A stretch of 64,000 nt of DNA from Sporosarcina sp. Marseille-Q4943 (GCF_943736995.1 NZ_CALSFT010000002.1:1612501-1676500), one strand, 5' to 3'; shown: positions 43,288 through 53,442, counted from the first letter of the stretch. Numbers and translations: made by a program. Notes: generated from the letters alone by a model not told the origin.

Positions 43288-44580
43288 TTAGACAGTCTTC
43301 GCAGTTTGTACTACATTTGTTTTGTTCCGGCTGTGCTGTTCAGCTCTTACTTTTTTAATGTCAAATTGAATTAAGATTGAGATGACCAATGCAACGGCAA
43401 ATAGTCCTGCGAAAAAGAGCAAGCTGCTTTCATAACTTCCTGTTGTGTCTTTCATCCATGCGGCAAACATAGGCCCGGCAATACCAGCTGCTGCCCAGGC
43501 TGTTAATATATATCCATGAATTGCCCCAAGTTGTTTTGTTCCGAAAATATCACCGATATATGCAGGTATACAGGAGAATCCACCGCCGTAGCAAGTATAA
43601 ATCACGGCGAGCATCACTTGGAAAGCAATAGCGTTTGTTGTGAAAGGAAGGAGAGCAAATAATACTACCTGAATAACAAAAAATGCTGTGTACGTATGTC
43701 TTCTGCCGATGTAATCGGATATGGATGCCCAGCCTAGCCGTCCAAAGCCATTAAAGAGACCTAGCACGCCAACGAGGGCAGCAGCCTGTACCGTTGTCAT
43801 GCCAATACTTTCTATAGCAAGAGGTTTGGCCGCTGATAAGATGGCGATTCCGCATGTGACATTTAGGAATAGCATCATCCATAGATAGTAAAATCGTTTT
43901 GTCTTGATAGCTTCGTTCGCCGTCAATTGTGCTAAATCTACTTTCGCTTCTACTTTACCAGATTCCAATTTTTTTACGTATCCTGCAGGTGCCCAGCCTT
44001 CCTCAGGTTTCTCGAGATATAGTGAAGAGGCGACCATAACTAATAAGTATGATGCACCAAGGATATAAAATGTATTTTGAAGGCCGACAGAATTGATGAG
44101 CGCTTCCATTATGGGACTGCTAATTGCAGCAGCGAAGCCGAAGCCCATTATTGCCATTCCAGTTGCTAAACCTCTCCGATCGGGGAACCATTTTACAAGA
44201 GTGGAAACCGGCGCGATATACCCGACACCCAAACCGATTCCTCCCAATACTCCATAAAAAATGTACAAGAGCGTAAGAGACGACATGCTTACAGCAAAAC
44301 CGGCACCCATGACACCGATACCAAAGCATGCTGCAGCAAGCAACCCAGCCTTGCGAGGGCCGTGCTTTTCAACAAAATGACCTAGAAATGCAGCCGATAG
44401 ACCAAGAAATAAGATTGCAATACTAAACGTTAACTGCACTTGGCTGGTCGACCATCCAAACTGGTCGATTAACGGGTTTGTAAAGTTGCTCCATGCATAG
44501 ACGGAGCCGATTGAAATGTGAATCCCAACGGCAGAAGCGGCAATCAACCATCTGTTCTTAGTTTTCTTCGAGCTTTTCAC
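43288..44580 (-). CDS. OFA family MFS transporter (oxalate/formate antiporter type)
   Basis: A 430-residue transporter with 12 membrane helices. The N-terminal block SIGSVYAWSNFTNPL, the helix 2-3 motif FLGHFVEKHGPRKAGL, and GGIGLGVGYIAPVSTLVKWFPDRRG are family-typical. It lies downstream of fdhD on the same strand and opposite fdhF, so it may move formate or a related monocarboxylate for the formate dehydrogenase. That link is inferred from position only. Confidence 0.87.
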   Translation of the reverse strand: MKSSKKTKNRWLIAASAVGIHISIGSVYAWSNFTNPLIDQFGWSTSQVQLTFSIAILFLGLSAAFLGHFVEKHGPRKAGLLAAACFGIGVMGAGFAVSMSSLTLLYIFYGVLGGIGLGVGYIAPVSTLVKWFPDRRGLATGMAIMGFGFAAAISSPIMEALINSVGLQNTFYILGASYLLVMVASSLYLEKPEEGWAPAGYVKKLESGKVEAKVDLAQLTANEAIKTKRFYYLWMMLFLNVTCGIAILSAAKPLAIESIGMTTVQAAALVGVLGLFNGFGRLGWASISDYIGRRHTYTAFFVIQVVLFALLPFTTNAIAFQVMLAVIYTCYGGGFSCIPAYIGDIFGTKQLGAIHGYILTAWAAAGIAGPMFAAWMKDTTGSYESSLLFFAGLFAVALVISILIQFDIKKVRAEQHSRNKTNVVQTAKTV

Positions 44581-44789
44581 TTTTTACATCTCCCTTTGAT
44601 CATAAAGTAATATGACAAAGATGTTAATCTCTCCGTTTATGATGCAACAAACAACCGTTAAATGAAAACCCTTACATTCTACTGAACTCTAAAAAGAGAG
44701 AAGACATTTTTTGTCACATTTCTGTCATAGTACCATCATCAAATGGGTTTGTCACCAAGTATTTTATTTAATTCAAAAACAAAGAATAG

Positions 44790-45578
44790 TTACAATCTTA
44801 TTCTTTCCTGATGTGTGTACACGTTGAACGACTCGCCTCGGATGAATCCGACAGCGGTTATTCCTAGCTCATCAGCTAGATTTATTGCCAGTTCAGTCGG
44901 TGCTGATTTCGAGAGGACCACTTCACAACCGATTTTTGCGACCTTTAATAAAATCTCAGACGAAATCCTACCGCTAAAAACTATCACTTTGTCGTTGACA
45001 GTAATATCGTTTTTTAAACAATATCCGTATATTTTATCAAGTGCATTGTGACGCCCGATGTCCATTCTCGTCAACACGATATTACGTGGATCGCATAGTG
45101 CTGCAATATGAACTCCGCCCGTTTGTTTGAATAGATCTGCTTCCTTGTTCATTTTTTTCATAAGTGCAAAACAGTCCTTAGGTGATAAGTTTACATTCTT
45201 TTGCAACATCCTTTTTGCGGTTAGTGCGTCATTCGCAAATACAAAACCTTGTCGGCTCATGCCGCAACATGATGTGATATACCTTTTGTTTTGAAGCTGT
45301 TCGTAAAAAGGAAAAGTCCTCGTAGTCTCTATATGGACTACTCCCTTATCTTCTTCCAACCGGATCACTTCGATGTCTTGATAATTTACAATAATCCGTT
45401 CGGATGCAAGAAATCCGACAACCATATCCTCGATATACTCGGGCGTACAAACGATAGTCAATAGTTCTTTACCGTTCAACTTAACTGTAATCGGGTATTC
45501 CGTTGCGACGTCATCTGTCATTTGTTCAAATCCACCGTTGGCAAATCGTAAAATGGACCGTCTTTGAATCCGGTTCAT
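44790..45578 (-). CDS. fdhD: Formate dehydrogenase accessory sulfurtransferase FdhD
   Basis: A 262-residue protein that hands sulfur from cysteine desulfurase to the molybdenum cofactor of formate dehydrogenase. The flexible Cys loop is TSCCGMSRQG (two adjacent Cys, as in Bacillus FdhD). MDIGRHNALDKIYGY and VVFSGRISSEIL (core FSGRISSE) are the other conserved blocks. The ATG at 45578 follows GAAAGGAGAG; an upstream frame overlaps the DUF2294 gene. It is the second gene after DUF2294 on the minus strand, divergent from fdhF. Confidence 0.92.
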   Translation of the reverse strand: MNRIQRRSILRFANGGFEQMTDDVATEYPITVKLNGKELLTIVCTPEYIEDMVVGFLASERIIVNYQDIEVIRLEEDKGVVHIETTRTFPFYEQLQNKRYITSCCGMSRQGFVFANDALTAKRMLQKNVNLSPKDCFALMKKMNKEADLFKQTGGVHIAALCDPRNIVLTRMDIGRHNALDKIYGYCLKNDITVNDKVIVFSGRISSEILLKVAKIGCEVVLSKSAPTELAINLADELGITAVGFIRGESFNVYTHQERIRL

Positions 45579-45591
45579 AATTGCTCTCCTT

Positions 45592-45939
45592 TCATTGATC
45601 AATGATTCTGTCGAACAAAAATACAGATACTGCAATATCATCCTCTAATTTAATGTCTGAAAATAGATGGACGAACTTTGCCCCCACTACTTCTTCAAGA
45701 CCTTCGGGAGGGGATTCCTCATACACTTCTTGTATCATTTTAGTTCTGGCGGAATGAACCATCTCTTTACCTTCGCGTGTTCCTGCAATGAATTTTTCTG
45801 TTGGTGTCAGATTACCATAAAGTGTTGAAATTGCCATATTATCTATGAATACAGTTGTAATTCTTTCCGGTCCTTTTCCGAATAGTTCTTTTCTCAACCT
45901 TCTAATGATGTCATTGAAGTCATGTATTTTTTTTGACAT
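45592..45939 (-). CDS. DUF2294 family protein
   Basis: A 115-residue soluble protein with the conserved RRLRKELFGKGPERITTVF start and an IDNMAISTLYGNLTPTEKF block, which fits the DUF2294 family. It lies 13 bases before fdhD and shares its operon. DUF2294 genes are often found beside formate dehydrogenase genes in Bacilli, so a supporting role is likely, but no activity is known. Confidence 0.78.
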   Translation of the reverse strand: MSKKIHDFNDIIRRLRKELFGKGPERITTVFIDNMAISTLYGNLTPTEKFIAGTREGKEMVHSARTKMIQEVYEESPPEGLEEVVGAKFVHLFSDIKLEDDIAVSVFLFDRIIDQ

Positions 45940-46126
45940 TCCCCATACTCCTTTTCAAAACAATATGAATTGCCTTTCAATAATTCATGAAATCTATTGA
46001 ATAGTCTGTTCTTCTACTCTATAATACTAATAAGTATGATATCGGGGTATGAATCTGCACCGGTATTATCCTTCCATTACTTTACATTCGGATTGGTTAT
46101 TTAGCAAGCTCTGCTACTAGACTATT

Positions 46127-46180
46127 CCACCATAGACAAGCACACCTACTAGCAGGTGTATTTGTCTATGGTGGTTTTTT
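46127..46180 (+). terminator. Leader terminator before fdhF
   Basis: CCACCATAGACAA (46127-46139) pairs perfectly with TTGTCTATGGTGG (46162-46174). A smaller CACCT/AGGTG hairpin lies in the loop, and six T residues follow. It lies 22 bases before the fdhF start and just before AAAGGAGG. It would stop most transcripts unless antitermination occurs, so it is probably an attenuator. No known riboswitch core was recognised upstream. Confidence 0.8.
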
Positions 46181-46201
46181 AATCTCAAAGGAGGCATTTA
46201 C

Positions 46202-49138
46202 ATGTCAATCAAGATTAATGGAAAGGCATTTCCATTCAAGGACGGTATGACAATATTACAAGTGGTCAATGAACAGCAGATTGAACATCCGCAAATTTGT
46301 TATTTGCCTGAAGTGGATCCGATAGAAACATGTGATACGTGTATTGTGGAATTGAATGGACGCCTTGTTCGTGCGTGTTCCACTAAAGCTGAACGAGGAA
46401 TGGATGTGCAATTGTCTTCTCATCGCGCGAAAGAAGCGCAAACGGAAGCGATGGATCGAATCCTTGAAAATCACTTACTATATTGCACGGTTTGTGATAA
46501 CAACAACGGCAACTGCAAAATCCACAACACCGTCGACATGATGGGTATCGAGGAACAGAAGTATCCATATGAACCTAAATGTACGCAAGACAGCGTCGAT
46601 TTCACTCATCCATTTTATCGTTATGACCCTAACCAATGCATCGCTTGCGGCCAGTGCGTCGAAGTGTGTCAAAATCTGCAAGTGAATGAAACGCTAAGCA
46701 TCGATTGGGAAAGAGACCGTCCGATTGTCCTATGGGATGGGGGAGCGAAAATCAATGATTCTTCCTGTGTAGGCTGTGGCCATTGCATCACTGTCTGCCC
46801 GTGTAATGCATTAATGGAAAAGTCCATGTTGGGAGAAGCCGGATTCATGACCGGTATGAAAGAAGAGATTTTGACACCGATGATTGATTTGGTGAAAGAC
46901 GTCGAACCCGGATACAGCGGCATTATGGCAATTTCGGATGCAGAAGCTGCGATGCGTGATACGAGGACGAAGAAAACGAAGACAGTCTGTACATTTTGTG
47001 GGGTCGGGTGTTCCTTTGAAGTGTGGACGAAAGATCGTAAAATCCTGAAGATCCAACCGGTTTCTGAAGCACCCGTCAATGCGATTTCGACTTGTGTCAA
47101 AGGGAAATTCGGATGGGATTTCATCAATAGTGAAGAGAGGCTGACAACACCGCTCATCCGGAAAGGGGATTCTTTCGTAGAAGCGAGTTGGAAGGAAGCT
47201 TTGGATTTAGTAGCAGAGCGTTTAGGAACGATTCATAAAGAGTATGGAGAAGATAGTGTCGGTGTCATTTCATCCTCAAAAATTACCAATGAGGAGAACT
47301 ATGTTATTCAAAAGCTTGCGAGGCAAGTGTTTAAGACGAATAATGTCGACAATTGTTCACGCTACTGCCAATCGCCAGCGACAGACGGCTTATTCAGGAC
47401 AGTTGGAATGGGTGGTGACGCAGGAACAATTAAGGATATTGCAAAGGCAGGTCTCGTAATCATCATTGGAGCGAACCCAGCTGAAGGACATCCGGTTCTT
47501 GCCACGCGTGTAAAACGGGCACATAAACTACATGGTCAGAAATTGATCGTTGCTGATTTACGCAAACATGAAATGGCGGAGCGTTCGGACATTTTCATTA
47601 GCCCGAAGCAGGGAACTGATCAAGTATGGCTGATGGCAGTGACAAAATATATGATTGACAAAGGATGGCATGACGCGGCATTTATACGTGAAAATGTCCA
47701 CCATTTTGAAGAGTTCAAAGATGTTTTGAAAACATATACGCTTGATTTTGCTGAGCACGTGACAGGAGTACCGAAAGAAATGTTGATCAGGACAGCTGAA
47801 ATGATTCGCGACGCTGATGGAACATGTATTTTATGGGGAATGGGAGTAACTCAAAATACTGGCGGATCGGACACTTCCGCTGCGATTTCCAATTTACTTC
47901 TTGCAACTGGCAACTATCGCAGACCAGGTGCAGGGGCATATCCGCTTCGTGGCCATAACAATGTACAGGGTGCTTGTGATATGGGAACGCTTCCAGGATG
48001 GCTCCCAGGTTATCAGCATGTGACCGATGAGGCTGCACGTGCAAAATTCGAACGTGCATATGGAGTGGAGATTGGCAACAAGCCAGGATTGGATAATATC
48101 CAAATGCTGCATGCGGTCGATGAAGGAATTATGAAAGCGATGTATATCGTCGGGGAAGACATGGCGCTCGTCGATTCCAATGCGAATCATGTGCATGACG
48201 TCTTATCCAAACTCGATTTTTTAGTAGTCCAAGATATCTTCTTCTCTAGGACTGCAAGATATGCAGATGTTATCCTGCCTGCGGTGCCTTCATTGGAGAA
48301 GGATGGGACATTTACGAACACTGAAAGAAGAGTTCAGCGATTATACAAAGCCTTGCCGGAATTAGGGGATGCGAAAGCGGATTGGTGGATTGTCCAAGAA
48401 ATCGCTACAAGACTGGGAGCCGATTGGAACTATTCACACCCTAGTGAAATTTTCGCTGAAATGGCCAGCCTCTCGCCGTTATTCAGCCAAGCGGATTACA
48501 GCAAAATGGAAAACTGGGATAGCTTCCTATGGGGAAGCTTGACCGGAGAAAGTACGCCTTTACTATATGTCGACGGGTTTAACTTCCCAGACGGAAAGGC
48601 AAGGTTCGCCTTATCTGATTGGGTGGAGCCTGTCCGTTATGATGACGAATTTGATCTGCACATTAATAACGGAAGGATGCTTGAACACTTCCATGAAGGG
48701 AACTTGACGAATAAATCTGAAGGAATCCAATCAAAAGTACCTGAAATCTTTGTTGAAGTATCACCGGAACTTGCGAAGGAGAGGGGCGTACTAAGCGGCT
48801 CGTTAGTAAGGCTCGTGTCACCGCACGGAGCACTTCGATTGCCGGCATTAGTGACGGATCGGGTAAAAGGGAATGAATTATTCCTTCCGATGAACTCAGT
48901 CGAAAAAGAATCGGCCATCAACTTTTTGACAGGTACAGCTGTGGATCAGAGAACAAATACGCCTGCGTTCAAACAAGCTAAAGTTCGGATGGAAGTTTTG
49001 CGGAAAGAAGGCGACAATCCATTGCCGGCAAGCAATCACCGGAATAAAGAACGGCATCCTCAAGATGGAGTCGAAGTCGAGCGGAAGTGGGCAAGGCCTG
49101 GCTATGAGCATCTGACAGATCAAGTGGAGAAAGGGTGA
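46202..49138 (+). CDS. fdhF: Formate dehydrogenase alpha subunit (molybdopterin)
   Basis: A 978-residue cytoplasmic Mo-bisMGD enzyme oxidising formate to CO2. The N-terminal 2Fe-2S domain has CYLPEVDPIETCDTCIV. CTVCDNNNGNC is a His/Cys cluster, and two ferredoxin-type 4Fe-4S clusters are in CIACGQCVEVC and CVGCGHCITVCPC. The molybdoenzyme domain begins CTFCGVGCSFEVW. The active-site ligand is Cys in SRYCQSPATDGLF, not selenocysteine. The layout matches B. subtilis YjgC. A DUF1641 gene follows after six bases, as yjgD does. Confidence 0.94.
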   Translation: MSIKINGKAFPFKDGMTILQVVNEQQIEHPQICYLPEVDPIETCDTCIVELNGRLVRACSTKAERGMDVQLSSHRAKEAQTEAMDRILENHLLYCTVCDNNNGNCKIHNTVDMMGIEEQKYPYEPKCTQDSVDFTHPFYRYDPNQCIACGQCVEVCQNLQVNETLSIDWERDRPIVLWDGGAKINDSSCVGCGHCITVCPCNALMEKSMLGEAGFMTGMKEEILTPMIDLVKDVEPGYSGIMAISDAEAAMRDTRTKKTKTVCTFCGVGCSFEVWTKDRKILKIQPVSEAPVNAISTCVKGKFGWDFINSEERLTTPLIRKGDSFVEASWKEALDLVAERLGTIHKEYGEDSVGVISSSKITNEENYVIQKLARQVFKTNNVDNCSRYCQSPATDGLFRTVGMGGDAGTIKDIAKAGLVIIIGANPAEGHPVLATRVKRAHKLHGQKLIVADLRKHEMAERSDIFISPKQGTDQVWLMAVTKYMIDKGWHDAAFIRENVHHFEEFKDVLKTYTLDFAEHVTGVPKEMLIRTAEMIRDADGTCILWGMGVTQNTGGSDTSAAISNLLLATGNYRRPGAGAYPLRGHNNVQGACDMGTLPGWLPGYQHVTDEAARAKFERAYGVEIGNKPGLDNIQMLHAVDEGIMKAMYIVGEDMALVDSNANHVHDVLSKLDFLVVQDIFFSRTARYADVILPAVPSLEKDGTFTNTERRVQRLYKALPELGDAKADWWIVQEIATRLGADWNYSHPSEIFAEMASLSPLFSQADYSKMENWDSFLWGSLTGESTPLLYVDGFNFPDGKARFALSDWVEPVRYDDEFDLHINNGRMLEHFHEGNLTNKSEGIQSKVPEIFVEVSPELAKERGVLSGSLVRLVSPHGALRLPALVTDRVKGNELFLPMNSVEKESAINFLTGTAVDQRTNTPAFKQAKVRMEVLRKEGDNPLPASNHRNKERHPQDGVEVERKWARPGYEHLTDQVEKG

Positions 49139-49144
49139 TTTTCG

Positions 49145-49624
49145 ATGGCAGCGCCAATTACTTCTATTAAAAGAAAAGAGCTTACGTCGGAGGAATTGCA
49201 GCAACAGAAAATGAATGAACTGCAATCCCTTCTAACAGAACAGCAACAATCATTGCAGAAGATCATTGAAATCACAGCAGAATTGGATAATGCAGGCGTC
49301 CTGGATGCAATGGCTGCATTGGTTAAGGCGAAAGATGAGATTGCAGGCATCGCTGTCGCTCAAGCTTCACGGGAACCGATAACCAATCTCATCAATAATC
49401 TAATGAATGCGACTGGTCTTTTGACATCTATAGATCCAGAAGTCACAGCAAATTTAAAAGATGGTATCGCTAAGGGAATAGAGGAGGCTGAACTGTATAA
49501 AGGAAATGGAGATAAAGTTTCAATCTTGCAGGTGATGACAGCACTTAACGACCCACATATAAATCGTGCAGTGAAATACGGATTGGATTTCCTTAAAGGT
49601 GTTGGCAAAGGGCTAGATAAGTAA
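49145..49624 (+). CDS. DUF1641 protein (YjgD-like)
   Basis: A 159-residue helical soluble protein. The N-terminal half is Gln/Glu-rich (EELQQQKMNELQSLLTEQQQ) and likely coiled coil. The core DUF1641 segment is AGVLDAMAALVKAKDEIAGI and the end is VKYGLDFLKGVGKGL. It lies six bases after fdhF, the standard pairing (yjgC-yjgD). It is thought to be an accessory or partner of this formate dehydrogenase type. Confidence 0.85.
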   Translation: MAAPITSIKRKELTSEELQQQKMNELQSLLTEQQQSLQKIIEITAELDNAGVLDAMAALVKAKDEIAGIAVAQASREPITNLINNLMNATGLLTSIDPEVTANLKDGIAKGIEEAELYKGNGDKVSILQVMTALNDPHINRAVKYGLDFLKGVGKGLDK

Positions 49625-49714
49625 TTTCCGATTCCCTATTATTCTTGAAACGAATTCACTTGTTATACGTATGTATGAATAAGGAAGAATAAGAATAATA
49701 GGGAGTTGATCTCG

Positions 49715-50356
49715 TTGCATGAAATTGAGAATGAGGAAAATCAAAGTCAGCATGTTAACCCGTGGACTTCCGTATGGCTTCACCCGAGAAAAACAGTCCA
49801 ATATGTCATGGAATGCAAAACTAGCAGCTTTGTTCTTTTCATTGTTGCCATTTCCGGGGTTATTCACTTACTTGATCAGGCAGTAGACAATGATTTAGTA
49901 GAGTCATGGAATATCGCCGCTATATTATTAGTTGCACTAATTGTAGGGCCTATTGTTGGAGTAGTGGGTCTTTATATCGCCTCAGGCATTTATCATATGT
50001 TTTCATTGATGCTGGGTGGGATGGGAACATATGAGCAAACTAGAACGGCATACGCCGTTTCGGAAATCATTATCGTAGTCGGCGGTATCGTTTGGATTCC
50101 GAACTTGCTCATTTTAGGCCGAGGCAATTTTATTAGTGATTATGACTTCACAATGGGCCAGACCGCTTGGCTCGTCATTTCGTTAATCATTAATTTTATT
50201 GTCGGCATTTGGTCACTAGTCGTCGTTATAGCAACAATCTCCGAAGTTCATCGATTTTCAGCATGGAAGGCTACTTTGGTCGTCTTCCTTCCAATTATTA
50301 TTCTAACTGTAATCGTTATCTTTATTGTCGGATTGACTGCTCCAGCTTTATTTTGA
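49715..50356 (+). CDS. Yip1 family membrane protein
   Basis: A 213-residue protein with a short soluble N-terminus (NPWTSVWLHPRKTVQYVMEC) and five membrane helices. The conserved start PRKT and the Gly/Met-rich LMLGGMGTYEQTRTAYAVSE segment are typical of bacterial Yip1 proteins. TTG at 49715 is preferred, 9 bases after GGGAG; a TTG at 49706 abuts that site. Function unknown. Confidence 0.82.
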   Translation: MHEIENEENQSQHVNPWTSVWLHPRKTVQYVMECKTSSFVLFIVAISGVIHLLDQAVDNDLVESWNIAAILLVALIVGPIVGVVGLYIASGIYHMFSLMLGGMGTYEQTRTAYAVSEIIIVVGGIVWIPNLLILGRGNFISDYDFTMGQTAWLVISLIINFIVGIWSLVVVIATISEVHRFSAWKATLVVFLPIIILTVIVIFIVGLTAPALF

Positions 50357-50366
50357 AAATGAAAAA

Positions 50367-50410
50367 AGAGACGTCTCTTTGTCAATTACATCGAGACGTC
50401 GTCTTTGTTT
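50367..50410. terminator. Possible terminator
   Basis: GACGTCTC (50369-50376) can pair with GAGACGTC (50392-50399) and is followed by GTCTTTGTTTTT. The T run is interrupted. It lies between the Yip1 gene and a convergent small gene. Confidence 0.45.
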
Positions 50411-50422
50411 TTGGTTCGTTGT

Positions 50423-50587
50423 TCATTCATCGTTTTCTTTTTGTTCCTGTTGGGTCTTCCTGTATGCATTAATCATGGCTTCCTTATAATCGCCTAACGA
50501 AGCGAATTCATGGAATTGTTTTGAGTACTTTTTGTTCAATGACTCAATTTCATTCCGTTTCGTAATTCTTCGTTCAACTTTGTCCAT
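50423..50587 (-). CDS. Small charged hypothetical protein
   Basis: A 54-residue protein starting MDKVERRITKRNEIESLNKK and ending QQEQKENDE. It is highly charged, helical in prediction by composition, and without membrane or signal segments. A perfect AGGAGG lies 8 bases before the ATG, and the codon use is normal for the genome. No family was recognised. Confidence 0.7.
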   Translation of the reverse strand: MDKVERRITKRNEIESLNKKYSKQFHEFASLGDYKEAMINAYRKTQQEQKENDE

Positions 50588-50689
50588 TGCCCGACCTCCT
50601 CATAGATCTTTTTTCTTAGCTTGTCTGTTATGTCTTAAAATATGACATGAAACTAAGAAAGATCGAGCCGGGACAATGAACCATTGATT

Positions 50690-51538
50690 TTATTTCGAGT
50701 CGTCCACGAACTTTCCGTGATCAGGAACCGCAAGCGATTTGAATTCTGACGCCAATCTATTCAAATTCTCCTCCAACCATTGACCTTCGACTGGGACTCC
50801 GTGACCCGTAATGGCTATTCTCGGCCGCAATGCAGCTAAAATTTCGACCGACTGTTCCGCTGTCTCCCAATCGGGTGTCAAATAGCGAGGAGGACCTCCT
50901 AATTCCTTTTCCTGAGTAAACACTTTATACAGCTCATCCTGTATGACTGTTACGAAAGCATCTCCGACAATCATGGCGTGGTCATCATTTCGGAACATCG
51001 AAATATGTCCTTCAGTATGTCCAGGAGTATGGATCCATTTCCAGCCTGGCATGAACGGTATTGTATGATCGTCTGCAAGAGCATGAGCTTTTGACCCGAT
51101 GTCAATGCCTTCATTGGGAAACATAAATGACAACTTGGCAACCATTCCTCCTTCAACGCTCGTATCCGGCTCAGGGTAATTCTTTTTGCCAGTAATATAA
51201 GGAAGCTCCAATTCATGGGCATACACCGGCACATCCCAAATCTCCAATAGGTCAATCAATCCTCCGATATGGTCGAAGTGAGCATGTGTTAGGATAATGG
51301 CCTTTGGAGGGTTATCATTACCGAATCTTTTTTCTGCTTCTTCCTTAATCCTTTCAGCTGACTTCGGCATTCCCGCATCAATCAACACCCAGTCATTTCC
51401 TTCTCCCGGATAGCCGTAAAAGACAACATTAACAATCTGAACCGTATAACAGTAGAGGTCAGGAGCAACTTCTACTCCTTGTCCACTCGATACAGAAGTT
51501 AAAGGTTGAAATCTTTCTGTAGAAGAACTTCTTTCCAT
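50690..51538 (-). CDS. MBL-fold metallo-hydrolase
   Basis: A 282-residue zinc hydrolase. LTHAHFDHIGGL is the HxHxDH motif, HTPGHTEGHISMF supplies the next His, GDAFVTV the bridging Asp, and ITGHGVP the last His. The N-terminal ~25 residues are extra. AGGAGG lies 6 bases before the ATG. The substrate is unknown; family members range from lactonases to glyoxalases. It is a single gene upstream of tRNA-Arg. Confidence 0.88.
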   Translation of the reverse strand: MERSSSTERFQPLTSVSSGQGVEVAPDLYCYTVQIVNVVFYGYPGEGNDWVLIDAGMPKSAERIKEEAEKRFGNDNPPKAIILTHAHFDHIGGLIDLLEIWDVPVYAHELELPYITGKKNYPEPDTSVEGGMVAKLSFMFPNEGIDIGSKAHALADDHTIPFMPGWKWIHTPGHTEGHISMFRNDDHAMIVGDAFVTVIQDELYKVFTQEKELGGPPRYLTPDWETAEQSVEILAALRPRIAITGHGVPVEGQWLEENLNRLASEFKSLAVPDHGKFVDDSK

Positions 51539-51687
51539 ATGTCAAATCCTCCTTTGGTATTTATCCATTTCTCTTATACCCTAATATGTGTATAAAACAC
51601 TTTGTCATACGATTTATATAGAGATGGGAGAATAAATTTGTTGCCCTAAGCAGATCTAGTCTTTATAATAGAAAGGTACTTTCCTTT

Positions 51688-51760
51688 GTCTCAGTAGCTC
51701 AGGGGATAGAGCAACAGCCTCCTAAGCTGTGGGTCGCAGGTTCGATTCCTGCCTGGGACG
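51688..51760 (+). tRNA. tRNA-Arg (anticodon CCU)
   Basis: 73 bases fold as a full cloverleaf. The acceptor GTCTCAG pairs with CTGGGAC, the D arm is GCTC/GAGC, the anticodon arm CAGC/GCTG has loop CTCCTAA, and the T arm GCAGG/CCTGC has TTCGATT. The anticodon CCT reads AGG. The CCA end is not encoded. A decayed prophage lies directly downstream; this tRNA is a common phage attachment site in Bacilli. Confidence 0.96.
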
Positions 51761-52490
51761 TTACAATAGAGGGTTAGAAAGCCCTTTAAATCAATGCTTT
51801 TAGCGTATAAGATAATAGAGCTGGATACAATTCTAATGTTTAATCCTTACATTTATCTTGCGTTGAAACGACCGAAAGCCTTCTAATAATTATATTGGGA
51901 GGTTTTTTTGTGTGGAAAAACCGAGAAAGGGTTTAGCGGTCGATACGGATTTTATATTTGACGGATAAGCCTACGATAGCCAGGGCTACCGGGGCACCAT
52001 TCTCGAGCAGTAGGTTGATATGACAAATAAGCAATACCGCAATAGGGCGTAGCAGACATCCGAAAGATGCCTACGCCAGTGCAATTACAAAGCAATGTTC
52101 GCAGTAAGATCACTGGCTACACCCAAAAAACCGAATGGGTAGACTACTTAGGTGTCCATGGTGTAGGGCAATTGTTTTTGATACCAAGGAAACATCAAAC
52201 CGTACGAGCTTCTCACTCAATAACATTTCAGTGCAACAATACGAATTACTGAAGTCATGTCACACTAAGTTGAATGAAATATACCTCCTAGCAAACGCTA
52301 GAAAAGAAGTGGGAGGATGCAAAGAAGGACGGAAGGAAGTCGATACCGTATCAGGCGTGTGTGTAGGAGTGGGATTTTGTGAAAAGTGATAAGGGCTACG
52401 CTAATCAGTGGGAAACATTTTATTACACCGCTATACAGCGATATTTGATATAGGGAAATTAAGCGATTGTCGAGGGGAGAGGGGAAGGAG
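51761..52490. other. Non-coding, decayed stretch after the tRNA
   Basis: No intact gene is visible. AGGGTTAGAAAGCCCT after the tRNA and a hairpin at about 51882-51910 followed by TTTTTTT look like terminators. Short open frames at 52067-52389 (one with CPWC-x-AIVFD, zinc-ribbon-like) lack ribosome binding sites and are probably pieces of a broken phage gene. No integrase gene was found in this part. Confidence 0.5.
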
Positions 52491-52492
52491 TT

Positions 52493-53180
52493 TTGATAGG
52501 TAACGATATAGAGAAAAAATACTATATATAGTCACAATTGTACTAATATTAGTTTTCTACGTTTTGATTTCTGGAATTATAAATTCGACAATCGGCTTTC
52601 AATTAGTATTATAAGCAGAGTCAAGCTTTTGGACTCCTTTCTCTACTTTCATCGGCTCTTTGGCAGGTGCAACCATAAATGGCGGATTAGCAATCTATCT
52701 TAGACGAAAAGAAATTAGGCGAATTATACAGAAAGAAAACAATGATTCTGTTAAAAGTTTTAAGATAATAAATCACTACTTAGAAATAATGAATATCGAA
52801 TTTCAAGTTTTATTAAAACATAAAGCTCGATTTGATAAGATACCCGATCCATGGGATGACATTGAAATGATCCAGGATGAGGTCGGACAATTTCACCCAT
52901 CCTATTTCCCACCTCAAGAATGGATAGATTAGTATAAGAGGGAAACTAATCCTATTTATCGGTAGCAAGACTAAGCGAAAATAATATTTTAGAAGAGTTT
53001 CAAAAAATGGTAGAGGTGGATACTTCCATATTGCAGATAAAGCAACTCGACGACTTTTTAATATGATCATTAAAATGAATCTTCATATACTTCCAATTTT
53101 CAATGAAGTGAGTGAAAAAGGGAAAATAGATATAACTTCATCAGAAATAGAAGAAATCAAAAGTTTGTTAAGGCATATAT
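52493..53180 (+). pseudogene. Broken membrane-protein gene (phage-like)
   Basis: A good RBS (GGAAGGAG) precedes a TTG, but the frame stops after 12 codons. In another frame the sequence reads VTIVLILVFYVLISGI and then a TAA, followed by FWTPFSTFIGSLAGATINGG and a soluble domain with FHPSYFPPQEWID up to 52932. A third frame continues to about 53070. At least two frame changes and two stops make it non-functional. It resembles small one- or two-helix proteins in phage genomes. Confidence 0.5.
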
Positions 53181-53442
53181 AGTCCCCCTGGCCAACCGGA
53201 GGACTGATTGATTACAGCATTACGCTGTGTCATTTGTTGTCCTCTTTTTTAATTCAGTGAGAAAAAATGGGCTTTCTCGTTCGCATGTAGGCGAGATAGA
53301 CCGGAAGAATACTAGGACAAGGGACAAGCAAGAAGAACTGCTCACACCGAGGTATTGGGTTGAAATTATGGGTGCCAATCGACCGACGTGCGGACGCAAA
53401 AAGGGTGGGGCTTTTAGACAAAGATAGGAGGGGCTTTCAGGT

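Noticed and set aside
46202..49138. Selenocysteine-containing formate dehydrogenase
   Set aside because: The active-site position is a normal Cys codon in SRYCQSPAT and there is no in-frame TGA.
52067..52389. Zinc-ribbon-like frames after the tRNA as a real phage gene
   Set aside because: Two overlapping short frames without RBS and with no continuous domain; best seen as decay.
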